A DNA stretch of 64,000 nt, from NCBI GenBank assembly GCA_019916065.1, contig CM034243.1:26872147-26936146 (forward strand). Direction: 5' to 3'. The position numbers were made by a program, and so were the translations under genes. Source of the stretch: Vitellaria paradoxa. Lineage: Eukaryota; Streptophyta; Magnoliopsida; Ericales; Sapotaceae. Below, piece by piece: positions 34,580-46,370 of this stretch. Within the stretch, counting starts at the first letter, position 1, and each line of letters begins with the position of its first letter. The notes beneath the pieces were generated by a model, which was given only the letters and a program-made list of their open reading frames with translations, made no database searches and had not been told where the DNA came from.

Positions 34580-35110
34580 AATTTCTCGAGTGGCAGAGTT
34601 AAGAGGGCGGGGATGGAAGGGTAAACTGGGCTGCATGATCTTGGAGGAAGGTCATCGTTATGGTGTTCTTTCTTCCTGCATGGGTGCAGCTTCTTATAAA
34701 TATGTTGGTTTGTTTGTTCAAGAGCTTTTATGTAGTTTTTTTTTTTTTTTTGGGTCAGTCCTTCCCTTATATTTGGGGAGTCTTAGGTGTTTTTAGTTGC
34801 AGTATTTGAAGATAGGGCTATAAATCACTGGGAAAACCCCAAAGCCTATATTCAGTACTGCTTGGGAGATGACTAGAGTTGTTTTCACGCTTCAGAAGTT
34901 AAAAGGTCGGTTTGTAGTTGTATTATGAATACAATCATAAAGTATGTGTGTGTATATCTATATGTTTGTGGCTTTCCCAGTAACGCATGACAATGCCTAT
35001 TGCCTGCGTTAGTTCCTTGAATTTTTACAAAGTTTTACTAACTTTCAGTCTTTTATTTACTGTTCGTACTTTTTAATTTTTATGAAGCTTTTTGTTAATA
35101 AAATGTTGAT
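34580..35110 (+). other. EIN3-like 3'UTR and poly-A region
   Basis: This is downstream sequence with a poly-T tract (34737-34751) and AATAAA-like signals ('gaatacaatcataaag' near 34926 and 'gttaataaaatg' at 35094). The exact cleavage site is not known. Confidence 0.4.
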
Positions 35111-35504
35111 GCAACATACGGAAATCGTTAAAATAGATTGTTTAATCTTAATAAGTGGGTTTTGTCAACTCAAATTTTGACAGGACACACGAAAACTATT
35201 GAAATAAGTCATTCAATTTTGTTTTGACATTGCAAGTTTTAAACGTTGAAAAAGTGATTAACATTGTACTTTTTTGTAATTTAAAAAAAAAAATTTTTTT
35301 TTTGAACTTTTTGATCTTTCAAACCTTTTTTTTTTCTAACTTTTAGATGTTTCAAGCACTATTTGTGTATACATATCTACACACGTGTCTGGGGTAGGTT
35401 AAGGGAGGTGACAGCTGGAGATGGTCAATTGACTTGCAAAAGAAGATTGGTATATGTCAAGGTTCAGTTGCAAATATCTGGACTTTGTCTCAGCGTGTGG
35501 TCCC
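35111..35504. other. Intergenic sequence downstream of the EIN3-like gene
   Basis: It is AT-rich to 35390, then the composition rises toward the repeat block. No gene is seen. Confidence 0.4.
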
Positions 35505-35664
35505 TACCACAATTGTCACGGACAAAACTGGGGTCGAATTTAGATTAGGAATGACTTGCTTTGAGCGGTGAGGGGGGAAAACCGTACTACAATTGTCACG
35601 GACAAAAGTGGGGTCAAACTTAGGTTAGGAATGGCTTGCTTTGAGCGGTGAGGGGGAAAAAAGG
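35505..35664. repeat. Two tandem 80-bp units
   Basis: 'caattgtcacggacaaaa' starts at 35510 and again at 35590, and 'cttgctttgagcggtgaggg' follows at the same distance in each. The two units differ at only a few positions, so the duplication is fairly recent. Confidence 0.85.
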
Positions 35665-35758
35665 GCAGCTGCAATATTATTAGTCAAAATTGGGTAACTT
35701 CTAATCAGGGTTGTGGTCACTGTACGTTGATTCCTCTGCAGCTGCGGTATATCCTACT

Positions 35759-35875
35759 GGCAGTGTTTTCTTCTTGAACGGAAGCGTGGCACCTTTGGAA
35801 AAGAGCGCCACCCCACCCCCCGGGGGGGCGGGCAGTGTTTTCTTCTTGAACGGAAGCGTGGCACCTTTGGAAAAA
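35759..35875. repeat. Direct repeat of ~45 bp with 72-bp period around a GC spacer
   Basis: 'ggcagtgttttcttcttgaa' occurs at 35759 and 35831 and the match continues through 'cggaagcgtggcacctttgg'. The ~28-bp spacer contains 'ccaccccccgggggggcggg'. The period is a multiple of three, so open frames on both strands show the repeat as a peptide repeat, but there is no sign of a real protein. Confidence 0.85.
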
Positions 35876-35976
35876 GACCCCCCGAGGGATGTTGGTGGTT
35901 AAGGTGTGATAGTTTAAGGGAATGCCTGTTTGGGAGATAAAAATGGGTTGGGGGTAGGTTCTGTGTATCACGAACT

Positions 35977-36027
35977 GTTGGATCAACCCAATAATGTCTG
36001 TACATTGTATTATTGGGTTGATCCAAC
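35977..36027. repeat. Perfect 19-bp inverted repeat with 13-nt loop
   Basis: The left arm gttggatcaacccaataat (35977-35995) and right arm attattgggttgatccaac (36009-36027) are exact reverse complements. The sequence could form a stable RNA or DNA hairpin. Confidence 0.9.
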
Positions 36028-36065
36028 GGTCCACGGTGCACTGCACGGTCAGGTGCACCGGACCT
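36028..36065. repeat. Second, imperfect hairpin (GGTCC...GGACC)
   Basis: The arms are GGTCC-ACG-GTGCAC and GTGCAC-C-GGACC, immediately after the 19-bp hairpin. It is GC-rich, unlike the AT-rich surroundings. Confidence 0.65.
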
Positions 36066-36378
36066 ACCTTACTCCCGATAAAAATAGAGGATTGGATAAG
36101 TAGTCATTATTTTTTACTAAGTTGATTTTAGTTCTGTGTTTAGTTTGTAGTATTACAACTCCAAATTAAATTTCATATCCCTAAAAATGGGGAATAAGTA
36201 ATACCATGGGGGACATGGTATTATTTATCCCTCATTTCTAAATTTGTTTTCCATTAAAATCTAAAGTTCCAAAATTAAATCACAGCTTTTATCCCACTTT
36301 ATATTTCATCAACCAAACACCAAAAAAATAATTCCACATAAAAAATTAATCTCATGTTATATTCAATCCTATATATTA
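36066..36378. other. Intergenic AT-rich sequence
   Basis: A small imperfect inverted repeat around 'ataccatgggggacatggtat' (36198-36220) is visible. There is no gene. Confidence 0.4.
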
Positions 36379-36535
36379 GGGGTGTTTGGAGTTGTATAAA
36401 ATTGTATAAAAATGTAAAAGTAAATGTTTCGTAATTCGTGCAGTGAGTGAAGAATTTAAATTTTATTATCTCGTAATTCGTATTTATAGAGATTTGTAGG
36501 ATTTTATTTTTTTTAGGAGAGCTCCAAACGGAGAG
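36379..36535. mobile_element. MITE-like element
   Basis: The ends 'aggggtgtttggagt' and 'gctccaaacggag' flank a body with 'cgtaattcgtgcagtgagtg', related to the 14153 and 23060 family. Confidence 0.6.
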
Positions 36536-36805
36536 AATTATCCGATTGTGGTATTATTTATGCCCCCTTATCCAATTCCTCAAAACAAATGTAGCCTAAG
36601 GGGGAAAAAAGAGGGGATTGAATTTAAGGCTAGTTTGAGAAGTAAGAAAATAAGTTGTGTGTGTTTGGAAAAGAAAAAATTAGTTTTTTAGTAATTAATT
36701 TTTTAATTTTTTAGTTAATTTGATATTTTTATCCTCTATGATTTAAAAGAAATTTAAAGCGTAAGAGAGTAAACTCGATCAGTTAAAAAAAAATAAAAAA
36801 AATCT

Positions 36806-37146
36806 AGATGGTATTTAGTTTGCATTTCTATACTTTATTTTCTATTTTTGTTTTTTATTTTTTATTTTATGTGTTTTATGTTTTGAGAATTCCAATACAA
36901 GGAAAATAGAAAATACATTTAGTTTGATATTTTTTATTTTTCATGCTTAGAAATTTTTCTTATTTTGAGTTAAAAATGCTCAAAACGATTTTTTACCATT
37001 TTATATTTTATGCGTAAACTTATTTTCTGTTTTCTAAAGTAGATTTTGAAAATATAAGTGACTAAATACGTTTTAAATTAATTTTCTTATTTTAAAAAAA
37101 TATAAAATAAAAAATGAGTTCAAAACAGATATACTAAATAACACCG
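36806..37146 (+). mobile_element. MITE family K, copy 2
   Basis: It is bounded by 'gatggtatttagtttgc' and 'actaaataacaccgt', with the internal block 'gctcaaaacgatttttta' shared with copy 3. Confidence 0.7.
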
Positions 37147-37469
37147 TATTTTAAAGCTAGCGAATGCCGAACGCATACTGAGACACTGTTTTTAGAACGA
37201 GGGTAGTGTCTGAAAAATTGTGGAATTGAAGTCTGATTTGAACAAGAATTGTTGTCCAATGCTCGGCCTGGCTTTTTCCCTTGTTATTCCCTTGTATTTA
37301 TACCCAATGTTTGACAAAGAAAACGAATAATTTATATCAAAAGATGAAAAGAAAGTAAAGAGAGAATCCTTGAGGCTGTGCTGGGGATTTTGAGGATTTG
37401 ATGAGCGTAGTATAAGATTACCATAAAATGAGAAGCAAATGGAAGGTAAAAATGGAAATAAACGTAAAA

Positions 37470-38995
37470 TTTTAAGGCCATGCTTGGGATATAAATTTAT
37501 GACAAAAAATGAAGAAAAAATGAAGAAAAATGATAGAAATATAAAAAGAAGTGATAATATTAAATTTATTTTATTTTTTATTGAGTTAAAAAATGAGATT
37601 AAAATGGATAGATATTTATCGGCAAAATTTAACTTTTACTTAGTTAAATATAAAAAAATTGTAAAAATTGTTAATTTTATTTTTCCTTCATTTTTCGCGT
37701 CTTTTCATAAATTCATGTTTTAAACACAGAATAAATGAATATTATTATTTAAGTGGGTTAAAAATTATATGAAAATAAAAATATTCACTAATTGATTAGT
37801 TTTCTTATTTAATTATTTTTAATCTATCAAATCTCATTTTTCACCACAAAAAAAAAATAATTTTAGATCTTTTTTTTTTAAGCTTTTCTTTTAACAAATC
37901 CTTTTCCTTCATTTTTTTTCATTTCTTTCCAGAGCTAGTATAAATGTATATTACCATTTGCGTGGATTAAAAATTATACGAAGATAGAAAATATTCACTA
38001 ATGGATTAGTTTTCTTATTTAATTATTTTTAATCTATCAAATCTCATTTTTTCTCTAGTAGTGGGGAGAAATATTTCTGTAAGCCCTTCGACTTTTACGA
38101 GGATAACAAACTCCTCGTTGCTAATACTTGCCCCTACATACTAACCCCTAGGTTAATCACGATCACCCATTCGACTAATCAGTTTCAGTGACTAGTCGTG
38201 ACATTGAATGTTTCCTCCAAATCGAGTTAGAGTTGTCTAACAGTAAGCCATTTTGCCTATTTCTTCTGCCAATTGGTAACACTCATTCGATTAATCAGTT
38301 TCAACTAGTCGTGACAGTGACATGGAGCGTTTCTCCTGAATCGAGTCCGAATAGTCCAGTGGTAAACCCTTTCGCTAGTTGGCTAGCTCGTGACTTTCCT
38401 TAGAGTCGAACACGAGACTTCTTTAAGGAAATCTTAAGTTCTAACCAAGTGATTTAAGTCTCTTAGTTATCAAATCTCATTTTTCACCAAACAAAAATAA
38501 TAATTTTAGATCTTGTGTTTTTTTAGTTTCTCTTTTAACAAATTCTTGGTCCAAATAAACTTTTTCCATCATTTTTTTCGTTTCTTTCCATCAATATGTC
38601 TTCCAAATACAGTATAAATATAAATTATTATTTGAGTGGATTAAAAATTTTATGAAAATAGAAAATATTCACTAATGAATTGGTTTTCTTATTTAATTAT
38701 TTTTAATCTATCAGATCTCATTTTTCACCAAACAAAAATAGTAATTTTAGGTCCCTTTTTTTTTTTTAGTTTTTCTTGCAACAAATTCTTTGTCTAAATA
38801 AACTCTGTCCTTCATTTTTTCGTTTCTTTCCATAAATTAATCTTCCAAATATAGCATAAATGTAAATTATTATTTAAGTGGGTTAAAAGTTATAATATTC
38901 ACTAATGGATTAGTTTTCTTATTTAATTAATTTTATTCTATCAAATCTCATTTTCACCAAACAATAATAATAATAATAATTTTAGATCTGGCTTT
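37470..38995. repeat. Interrupted tandem array of ~210-240-bp units
   Basis: The sequence 'atcaaatctcatttttc' and its neighbours ('cactaatggattagttttct' upstream, 'aattttagatc' downstream) recur near 37826, 38037, 38470, 38711 and 38941, giving periods of about 211, 241 and 231. Between about 38055 and 38460 a non-matching ~400-bp segment splits the array. The first part (37470-37740) starts with 'aaggccatgcttggg', probably the end of the MITE from which the array grew. The open frame at 37439-37723 is an artefact of this repeat. Confidence 0.75.
38055..38460. other. Segment inserted in the tandem array, with its own ~115-bp duplication
   Basis: 'aatcagtttca' followed by 'actagtcgtgaca' appears at about 38178 and 38292, and 'atcgagt' plus 'gtaa(g/a)cc' follow in both. 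The composition is less AT-rich than the array. Origin unknown. Confidence 0.6.
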
Positions 38996-39615
38996 TTTAG
39001 CTTTTCTTATTGCAAATCCTAAGTCCAATTACACAGTAAATATTAACCATTGAAATGGCCATGCAAGTAGGCAACGTACAAGAAACCTCCACTAGCAAAG
39101 AAAAGCACTTTTTTCTTCTCACGGGTTAGCAAGGAATTTTTACCCCAAAAAAAAAAAAATAACCCAAGGAATATTAGAATTAGGGGAAATTAATATTTAA
39201 AAATTAGTAGGGAATGGCCTTTGGTTAAATAATTGGCCCAATAAATAGATCAAGTCAGAGTTAATAGTTTGTTATTGTCTTGTGGCAATTTAGTTCACCT
39301 TCCCATTACCCACTATTATTTTTTGCCTTTTACCAACACATGACTATCCCTATTTTTTTTTTTTTTATATATAAAGAGGAGAAACAAAAGCAATCAAGGA
39401 CAAAGAGGCTAGCTGCATAAAAACCAAATTAAAGCAGATTTCTATTAACAACAGTAGTGCATGATTTTTTGTGGTAAATGTTTCAAAAGAGTTTTTTTGA
39501 GCCTCAACTTTGAAAGTTGATTTTTGCTTCAGCCAAAATGTATTATTGAATCTCACATTAACTGGTTATATTTTAGTAGAGAAATGTATAATAATAGCAC
39601 TTGTAGTTTCAAATA
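38996..39615. other. Intergenic sequence
   Basis: AT-rich with a poly-T tract near 39354-39366. The 63-codon - strand frame (39365-39556) has no recognisable motif. Confidence 0.4.
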
Positions 39616-40315
39616 TTTATGCTTCGTTTGGGAGTTTAGGATTGAAATTTAAAAGAAAAATTAAAGAAAACATTAATAAGGAGATAAGGGAAAATAATTG
39701 AAATTATAATAGTTTCTTCTCGTACATTTGAGAGTTTAGGAGACAGGATATGTTGTTATTTTATTATTATGAGACCGTTTGGAGCTCAAAAAGCTAGAAT
39801 AAACTCTAGTTTAAATTAGCTTTTAACATTTGGTTTGTAAATCACAAATCACAAAAAATAGAGATGAATAGTTCAACGAATTTAAACAGACATTTTTAAA
39901 ACTTATAAAGATACTATTGGGATTGTAAAAATTTTATTGAGATTTGTTGGGATTTGTAGAGATATATAAATTTATAGAGATTAATGTAGTTTGATGTGAA
40001 ATAAATTTTATAGAGAATTATAGAGACTTTTAGAATTTAACATACAAACGCAATCTTTTTATTTATTCTTTATTAAAGAGGTAAATATAGTATTATAAAA
40101 AATTCATTAATGAACTTTTCTATCTTCTCCATTTCTTACTAACTTTGGTAGATGAAAATTGAGAGATTTTGAGGCATTTTTTTTCTTTTATTTTCTATAT
40201 ATCTATTCCTTTTCTTTTCTCTTATCGCCTAATAAAACTCACAAACACAAGTGATATCTTTATTTATTTTCTCTTCTTTTTTCCCCTTACTTTATCCATC
40301 TAAATAGATCATTAC
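39616..40315. mobile_element. Compound MITE region
   Basis: The outer ends 'cttcgtttgggagttta' and 'ccatctaaatagatc' enclose a purine-rich then pyrimidine-rich body similar to 6850-7282. A second element starts inside at 39773 ('gaccgtttggagctc') and contains 'gtaaaaattttattgagatt', which is similar to 53730-53770. Confidence 0.5.
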
Positions 40316-40689
40316 TTCCATCGCTCACAAATTCTAAATCCTACTCAAGTACCAAGGACTGGTGTTCAGATTATGAGTTAGTATAAAGGTTCCAAAATTC
40401 AAGGTACTTCCCAAACAATAATAATGTTGTAATCATCTATGCTTAAATCATAGGAAAGGCTATAAACTAAAGGGTAATTTTCTTAGAATTTCCAAGCAAG
40501 ATTCATGAAAGGGGCCTAATGAATACATTAAGATACATGAATGCAATTGTAATATGGTGCATGAATGTACATATATGCAAGGGCAGACCTAAGATCTTTA
40601 ATTAGTGGGGTCAAAAATTATTTGCAGTTAATTATACACAAAATATACTAAATGCTAATTACATTTGCCAAAAATGATGTATTTTAACA
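40316..40689. other. Flank of the decayed hAT element
   Basis: Non-coding. 'gggcagacctaagatc' near 40581 may belong to the hAT end but no paired TIR is visible. Confidence 0.3.
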
Positions 40690-42970
40690 ATAGATACTAT
40701 AGAGGTTCAATTTACAACTAGTCCCTTTAACTTCTTACATTTTAAAAATATTATATCATGGTCTTGTTGGACAAACTATCAAAGATGTCTTTTACAATAT
40801 ATTTAATCATACTATCATTTATCCATTGATCACCCATGTGATTACGAAGTTGATTCTTTAAAATCTTCATACTAAAAATGTCCTCTCCATTGTAGTACTT
40901 GCAACATGTAATGTCAATGCCAAAGTCAGGGTTAATAAACTAGAGAGTATATTATATCTCTTCTAGTTTCAACCATATTTTGAACAAGGTCATTAATTCC
41001 TTTTAGGTTTGAATACTTAACACTAAAAGAAACATCAAATGAATTAGATGGATTTAAGCATACAACACAGAAACAACTTTATATTCACCTCATTGACATG
41101 ATTATTTGGCTCTGAGACTTGCATATCAACACATGTTAGGATAAGTCAATGTAATAACAATGAGCATTTGTCATTTCTTAAATTTTATGTCTTGATGATC
41201 CTCGGGCCATATACATATCATCCATGTTCAAAATATCAATATGATGTTTTCAACATAAAGCAGAAATTTTGAAAATTTTCTAAACCAAAGAATCACCCAC
41301 AAAGCAAAAATAATAACACTAGAGAATAACGAGGAAATCCTCTCACAGGGAGAAAAATCTCAATTACAAATCCCATTATTAACGGGTTATAAGGTCCTAC
41401 TCGAATTCACTATAACTCACTCGCACAAATTCTTTCGCTAATCTTGCTCGACTTACTCGACTAACTTTACAAGTGGGCTTTCTGTCTCACACAAAAAGTA
41501 AAGAAAGAATAAAAAGAAAAATAAGAGAAAGAGACCTAGCTATAAGCTCACAAAAAAAAAAAAAAAAAGAATCTCTCTCTCAAAAGACTCTATAATATGC
41601 CATTTCAGTTTCTTATTATACATTAAGCTTGGGTGCATATATATATACTTACAAAATCCTATTCCAAATAGGACTCAAATATATAAATAGATTTCCTAAA
41701 CGAAAACAAAATCTTCTATGAAATGATTTGCTCGAATCATTAGTTTCCTTGCACACTCCCTACGGGGTTTACTACCAAAAGGCCAAACTTGCGCACATCT
41801 TGTGAGCTCTTAGCGCCCACGTGGTGCAGTCGTGCGCTCCTTGCGTGTTGCTTGCGATGTGTACTGGAATATTGCTCGCGTGTTTCCTAATCTGTATAAT
41901 CTTCTTCTTCATTCCTAATTGGACTTGGATTGTAATATTGTGATTTTGATCTTTTAGAAACTAGCTAATTTGAAAAATCTTCAATATAAGAAACATTCAA
42001 AAAAAATCTTCTCCTCTTTTCAATTCAAACTTTCCATATTTAATTTAAGATTTTATATGGATTTGCCATTAAAAAAACTTTACAAACTTCATCTACAAAT
42101 AACTCCATCAATCATCTCTCATTGTTTGGAGTCATTACTTGGATAGTTGAACCAATCTCATGGTATTCTCAATACCTTAATCTATTCTTTATAATAGCTA
42201 AGACAAGTCATTTGTAATGCCTAATACAAATTTCATTAAAAAAAAGATTAACCACAAATTCAAAAGATTGCATTGACCCTAATAGATGAGATGCTTCAAC
42301 CTTTTTGTTTCGAACTAGATCAGTCATCTACTATCATATAAGCACATTTATCATAGGTGGAAACTTACTAATCAAACTCGAAATGTGTCATAAGGCGATC
42401 CCCAATATGTATCACTACGTATAAGAGTTTTTTTTTCTTTGATTGAGGCCTTGCTCACTTGTAATTTCAATGTTCTTTAAAATTTTGATAATTTTAGCAA
42501 CTTGTTGATCTTGAGGAGCTTCTTTAACATTTACATAAGTCTTCAACAATATTGACAATGTTAGTGACTAAGTTAAAAAGAGAAGCATTGAGAATATGAT
42601 TCTTTGCCACCATAACAAAAGCTAATGAAGTTGATGAATAAAGCAATGAACATAATATGCCAATGGATTCTCCTTTAGAATAAGCATCTTCAATCCATTA
42701 AACTCATCTTGCGTATTATTAGCTCTGTCATAATCTTGTCCACACAATATTGATATGCTTAGGCCATGCGTAAAGAATAAATCTTCAACAATCTTCTTTA
42801 GTGATATGTTATTAATATTTAGTATTTGCTTAATACCGAAAAGTCATTCAACCACATGTCCACTTTTATCCACATACCTTGAAGAAACAATCATTGACTC
42901 CTTTGTTAATATATCTTAGGACTTATCAAGGATAAAGGAAAATAATCCATCACCAAGCTCTCTTATAATC
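40690..42970 (-). pseudogene. Decayed hAT transposase, zinc finger MYM-type 1-like
   Basis: In - strand order, a block near 42970-42870 resembles the start of the catalytic core. The block at 42770-42600 reads 'GLKMLILKENPLAYYVHCFI' and 'HQL', the family signature (EFNGLK..IL.ENP.AYYVHCFAHQLQL). The block at 40930-40750 reads 'LRNHMGDQWINDSMIKYI', the C-terminal dimerisation domain. Frames shift between blocks and stops are frequent. The region between about 41260 and 42080 does not match the transposase and looks like an inserted LTR-like segment. Sequence similarity ends abruptly near 42970, so the N-terminal part is missing. Confidence 0.75.
41260..42080. other. LTR-like segment inside the hAT pseudogene
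   Basis: It has mixed composition, poly-A near 41551-41568, and a less AT-rich patch (41750-41880, 'gcccacgtggtgcag'). It interrupts the transposase similarity. No target duplication was identified, so its boundaries are approximate. Confidence 0.3.
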
Positions 42971-43837
42971 GTATTGGTAGTATTCAGCGGATCGGGGTAG
43001 TATTCGACGCTGTGATTGTCGTGGTAGTGAAAATTTTCAGTGATTTGGCGCAAGGTGGCAAAAATCGACTTTTGAAGACTAGGAGCTCAACCAGGTTTTC
43101 CTGTTTTTCTTCTTTTCTCTTTGGATTCAAGGTAGGTGGGATTTATATTCATGCTCTAGATATTTTTAGAATGATTTTGATATATATATATATATATATA
43201 TACATACATATACACACTTGATTTGGTTGAATATCCTAAGATTTTTGCACAGATATAAGTATATATGAATGTGGGTATATATATGCATATGAATGTGAAG
43301 ATCTTACATATATTTGAGTTATTCGTTGATTAAGTGTTAAAGAAACATGTGATTTAGGTATTTAAGTATTTATACACGAGTTATTGTTGAGATTAGGGCT
43401 TGAATGGGTGATTTGGGGGATGATTTAACTTAGGAACTGAACACTAGACTTTAGTTTCTGGACCAGTCGACTGGGGGCTTTAGACCGAAGGTGTCTCGAC
43501 TAGTTATCTGGGGCATTTCGTAGATATGATGTTTGGATAATAGTATGGAAAATTTTCTAGAAATGTCAAAATTTATGCTTAAGTACCTGCTTTGTACCCA
43601 AACTCAATTATTATAGATTTCTAATAATGGAATGAACCCTAAATCGTCATCAAGCCTAATAAGAATGTATTTTTATTTTGACATGATATTTATTTACATG
43701 ATTAAGCATATTATGTATATGGGGCTAAGGTTGCATCATTTGGTTTATTTTGTGATTATTGATTGGTTGAGAGTGCTATATTTATTTTGTGACGTGCCGA
43801 GGCATGGGTTATATATATGGACAGGATCCATGATTTG
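42971..43837. other. Unassigned repeat-like region
   Basis: A coding-composition patch (42990-43132) ends at a donor-like 'ttcaag|gtaggt'. A (TA)n run lies at 43180-43202, and LTR-like sequence follows ('ggaccagtcgactggggg', 43462-43479). The small frames (43012-43221 and 43632-43904) are not recognisable. Confidence 0.3.
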
Positions 43838-44600
43838 TAGAGGTGAGCATCGGTCGGTGCAGTTCAAAAATTATAACTTTCACAATCAAACCAAATATTT
43901 TTGAAAATAAAAAATGATAACCAAACTGACCAAATAATATGTATTAATCAAACATTAACCGAACCGAATTATTTTGATTTAGTTACGGTCGGTTTGGTTA
44001 AATAGATTTATAAGTTTAAATATATTTTTTTATAATTTAATTATAAAGGTAAAATAACAACTTTTTATTATAGGTTCAACAAAATGTCATCAAAGCATTA
44101 AAATTCTAAATTTCAAATTACAAAGGCCAACATATATTTCCATTAAATCATAACTAAGAAAATAAAATTCATAATGAATCTAAAAAGAAACAGCTTGAAT
44201 TTAAAAAAAAAAAAACAAAAACAAAAAACAAAATAAAAGGACATTTGGCTAACAAAGAAATCAATATATACTTGATGCTTTAAATTGCTTAAGAAAAGAG
44301 ATTAGATAAAATAAGGCGAGATTAGATAGAACAAGGGTGAAGAACTAGTGTATATATTAAAAATCTAAGTAGTATATTTAATCATGAGAAATTCAAATAT
44401 TATAATTTATTAAATGAGTACCAAGCAGTAATATGGCAATGCTTTAATAGTTTTTTGTAAAATTTCAAAAGCTATAGAATTTTAAAAGTTAAGTGTATTC
44501 AAAAGATAAACCCAATTAATTATATATAAATATGTATTAAATATTAAGTATTTTAATTCGATTAATTTGGTTTATTTGGTGTTAAAATTTCAAAGCAATA
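43838..44600. mobile_element. One end of a non-autonomous hAT-like element
   Basis: It starts 'tagaggtgagcatcggtcgg' and is followed by several CGGT/ACCG motifs (43930-44000), a form of hAT end and subterminal repeat common in plants. No inverted partner was found. The LTR of the copia element starts about where the far end should be, so it was probably interrupted or truncated. Confidence 0.4.
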
Positions 44601-45892
44601 ACTATTAGAATCAAGAATGCAGCGGAATAGGTTTTTAAAAAAAAAAAATTAGATTGATCATGCATGAAAAATTATAAACTTCTTTATAGAATTGTATTCA
44701 AAATACAAAAGTGAAATTAAATTAATAAATAAAACTAGCCTTTTGTTATTTCTTGATTTGATCTTGGTTTCTTGAACTTTTCTTTTTCTGACAGTTAAGA
44801 CGCCTAGGTTTTCCACTCTTTCTCCTATTAGGATCCTCTCAGGGTTTTTTGATGTCTAGGGTTGTGTGGGCAACCTAACAGACTGATTCTTTATATAGGC
44901 AGGAGCAGAGAACCTCGGTGCAAATAAACTTAAGTTAGCTAATTAGGAAATTACCCATAATTATCTCATAATTACGAATACGTCTCCTAATAATTATACC
45001 TTACTCCACTAAAAAAGGTATAATTGAACTCCAACCCTAGTTTATTGAAATAATTTCACAAAATACCTTATTCACTCTTTAGTTCTTCAATTGAGCCACT
45101 CCACCAGATATTGAGACAATTAGAATTAAGAAGCTATCCAATTCTAATTGATACCTCTCTCTACATTCTAAGAACTATTATTCTAATCATTTTGTGTTGG
45201 TCACTATCTTAATAACATATTATTAAGACGACCGGATCCAAATTTAATGATTAGTTAATATTCTTAATATGGATAATATATCCTATCTCAAATGAGATTG
45301 TAGATTCCTTCTTGATAGTGTATGTTCCCTAGTTTTATGTAATGATTTCCCAAAACACTGAGGTGTTGGCCTAATGATAATCAGCCTTACTCCTAATTAA
45401 TTAAAGTCATCATTACATAAAATAGTGTCCATTACTATCTCAGGATTTAGAGATATTTCTTAGAGTGAACATAAGAAATACATCAATGCGGATAACATAA
45501 CTTAGATATTTTTCTTATCATTGTCCTGTTCAGTGTCTTTAACATCAACACTTTAGATTCAAAGTTCATTACTCTAATGATTGAGGTAAATCATTCTATC
45601 ATATAGAAATTTAAAATTTTATAATCTTTCAATTGAAATGTGCCCATCTCAACACTGACTGTGAACAAATCTAGATTGATTAATACTTAGATTCATATAT
45701 CCTGTGTATAGAACACTTTCATGCACATGAATCAAGTTCATTAATCAATCAAGGATTACATTCATCACATGAAATATATGCATCCATAAATAATAAAGAA
45801 ACTTTAGATAAACTAAATAATAATTCTTTGCTAAAATAAAATCAGTTCATCATTTAATATATGACTTTAGAGCATACATCCCAACAAACTCC
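44600..45892 (-). repeat. 3' LTR region of the copia element
   Basis: In element orientation the LTR starts TGTTGGGATGTATGC at about 45892, directly after a short purine tract (AAGTAGGAGTT). The far end probably lies near 44600 ('aatcaagaatgcagcgg'). Its ~1.3-kb length is not confirmed because no second LTR could be matched. Confidence 0.5.
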
Positions 45893-45901
45893 TACTTGCA
45901 C

Positions 45902-46360
45902 TTAAGTCATTGACCTATTACATCTAACCCCCATCCCATCAACATGAGACTTAAAAACCTTTGTAGGCAAGGCTTTGGTAAAAGGATCGACTAAATTATC
46001 TGCTGATGTAATCTTTGTCACAATGATGTCACCTCTGTGAGCAATGTCTCTAACTAAGTGATACTTTCTTTCTATGTATTTCCCACCTTTTTGGTTTCTT
46101 GGCTCCTTACATTGAGCTACAGCCCCACTATTATCACAATAAAGCATAATAGGAAACTTAGCCAGTGGTACTACTTCTAGTTTCATAAGAAATTTCTTGA
46201 GCCAAATTGCTTCTTTAGCCATTTCTGAAGCTGCCACATACTCAGCTTCAGTGGTAGAGTCAGCAATATATTGTTGCTTAATACTTTTCCAACTGATAGC
46301 TCCTCCATCAAGGGTAAACACATAACCAGATGTTGATTTTTGGGAATCCTTATCTGACAT
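45902..46360 (-). pseudogene. Copia element: RNase H domain
   Basis: This is a clean 152-codon frame with the Ty1/copia RNase H pattern: SDKDSQKSTSGYVFTLDGG, ISWKSIKQQYIADSTTEAEY, the conserved YCDNSGAV motif, and KYIERKYHLVRDIAHRGDI. It ends at the normal end of the polyprotein, just before the purine tract and 3' LTR. It is separated from the upstream RT by a frame change near 46370. Confidence 0.93.
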
Positions 46361-46370
46361 GAAGTCTGAA

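Noticed and set aside
33041..34636. Several - and + strand frames overlapping the EIN3-like gene
   Set aside because: They are shadow frames of a clearly conserved coding sequence.
35711..36058. Repeat-containing proteins on both strands
   Set aside because: The frames arise because the 72-bp repeat period is divisible by three. They have no domain, and both strands give equally good frames.
37753..38995. CRISPR-like or satellite array
   Set aside because: The units are long (over 200 bp), diverged, few in number and MITE-derived. There are no short regular spacers, and the genome is a plant's.
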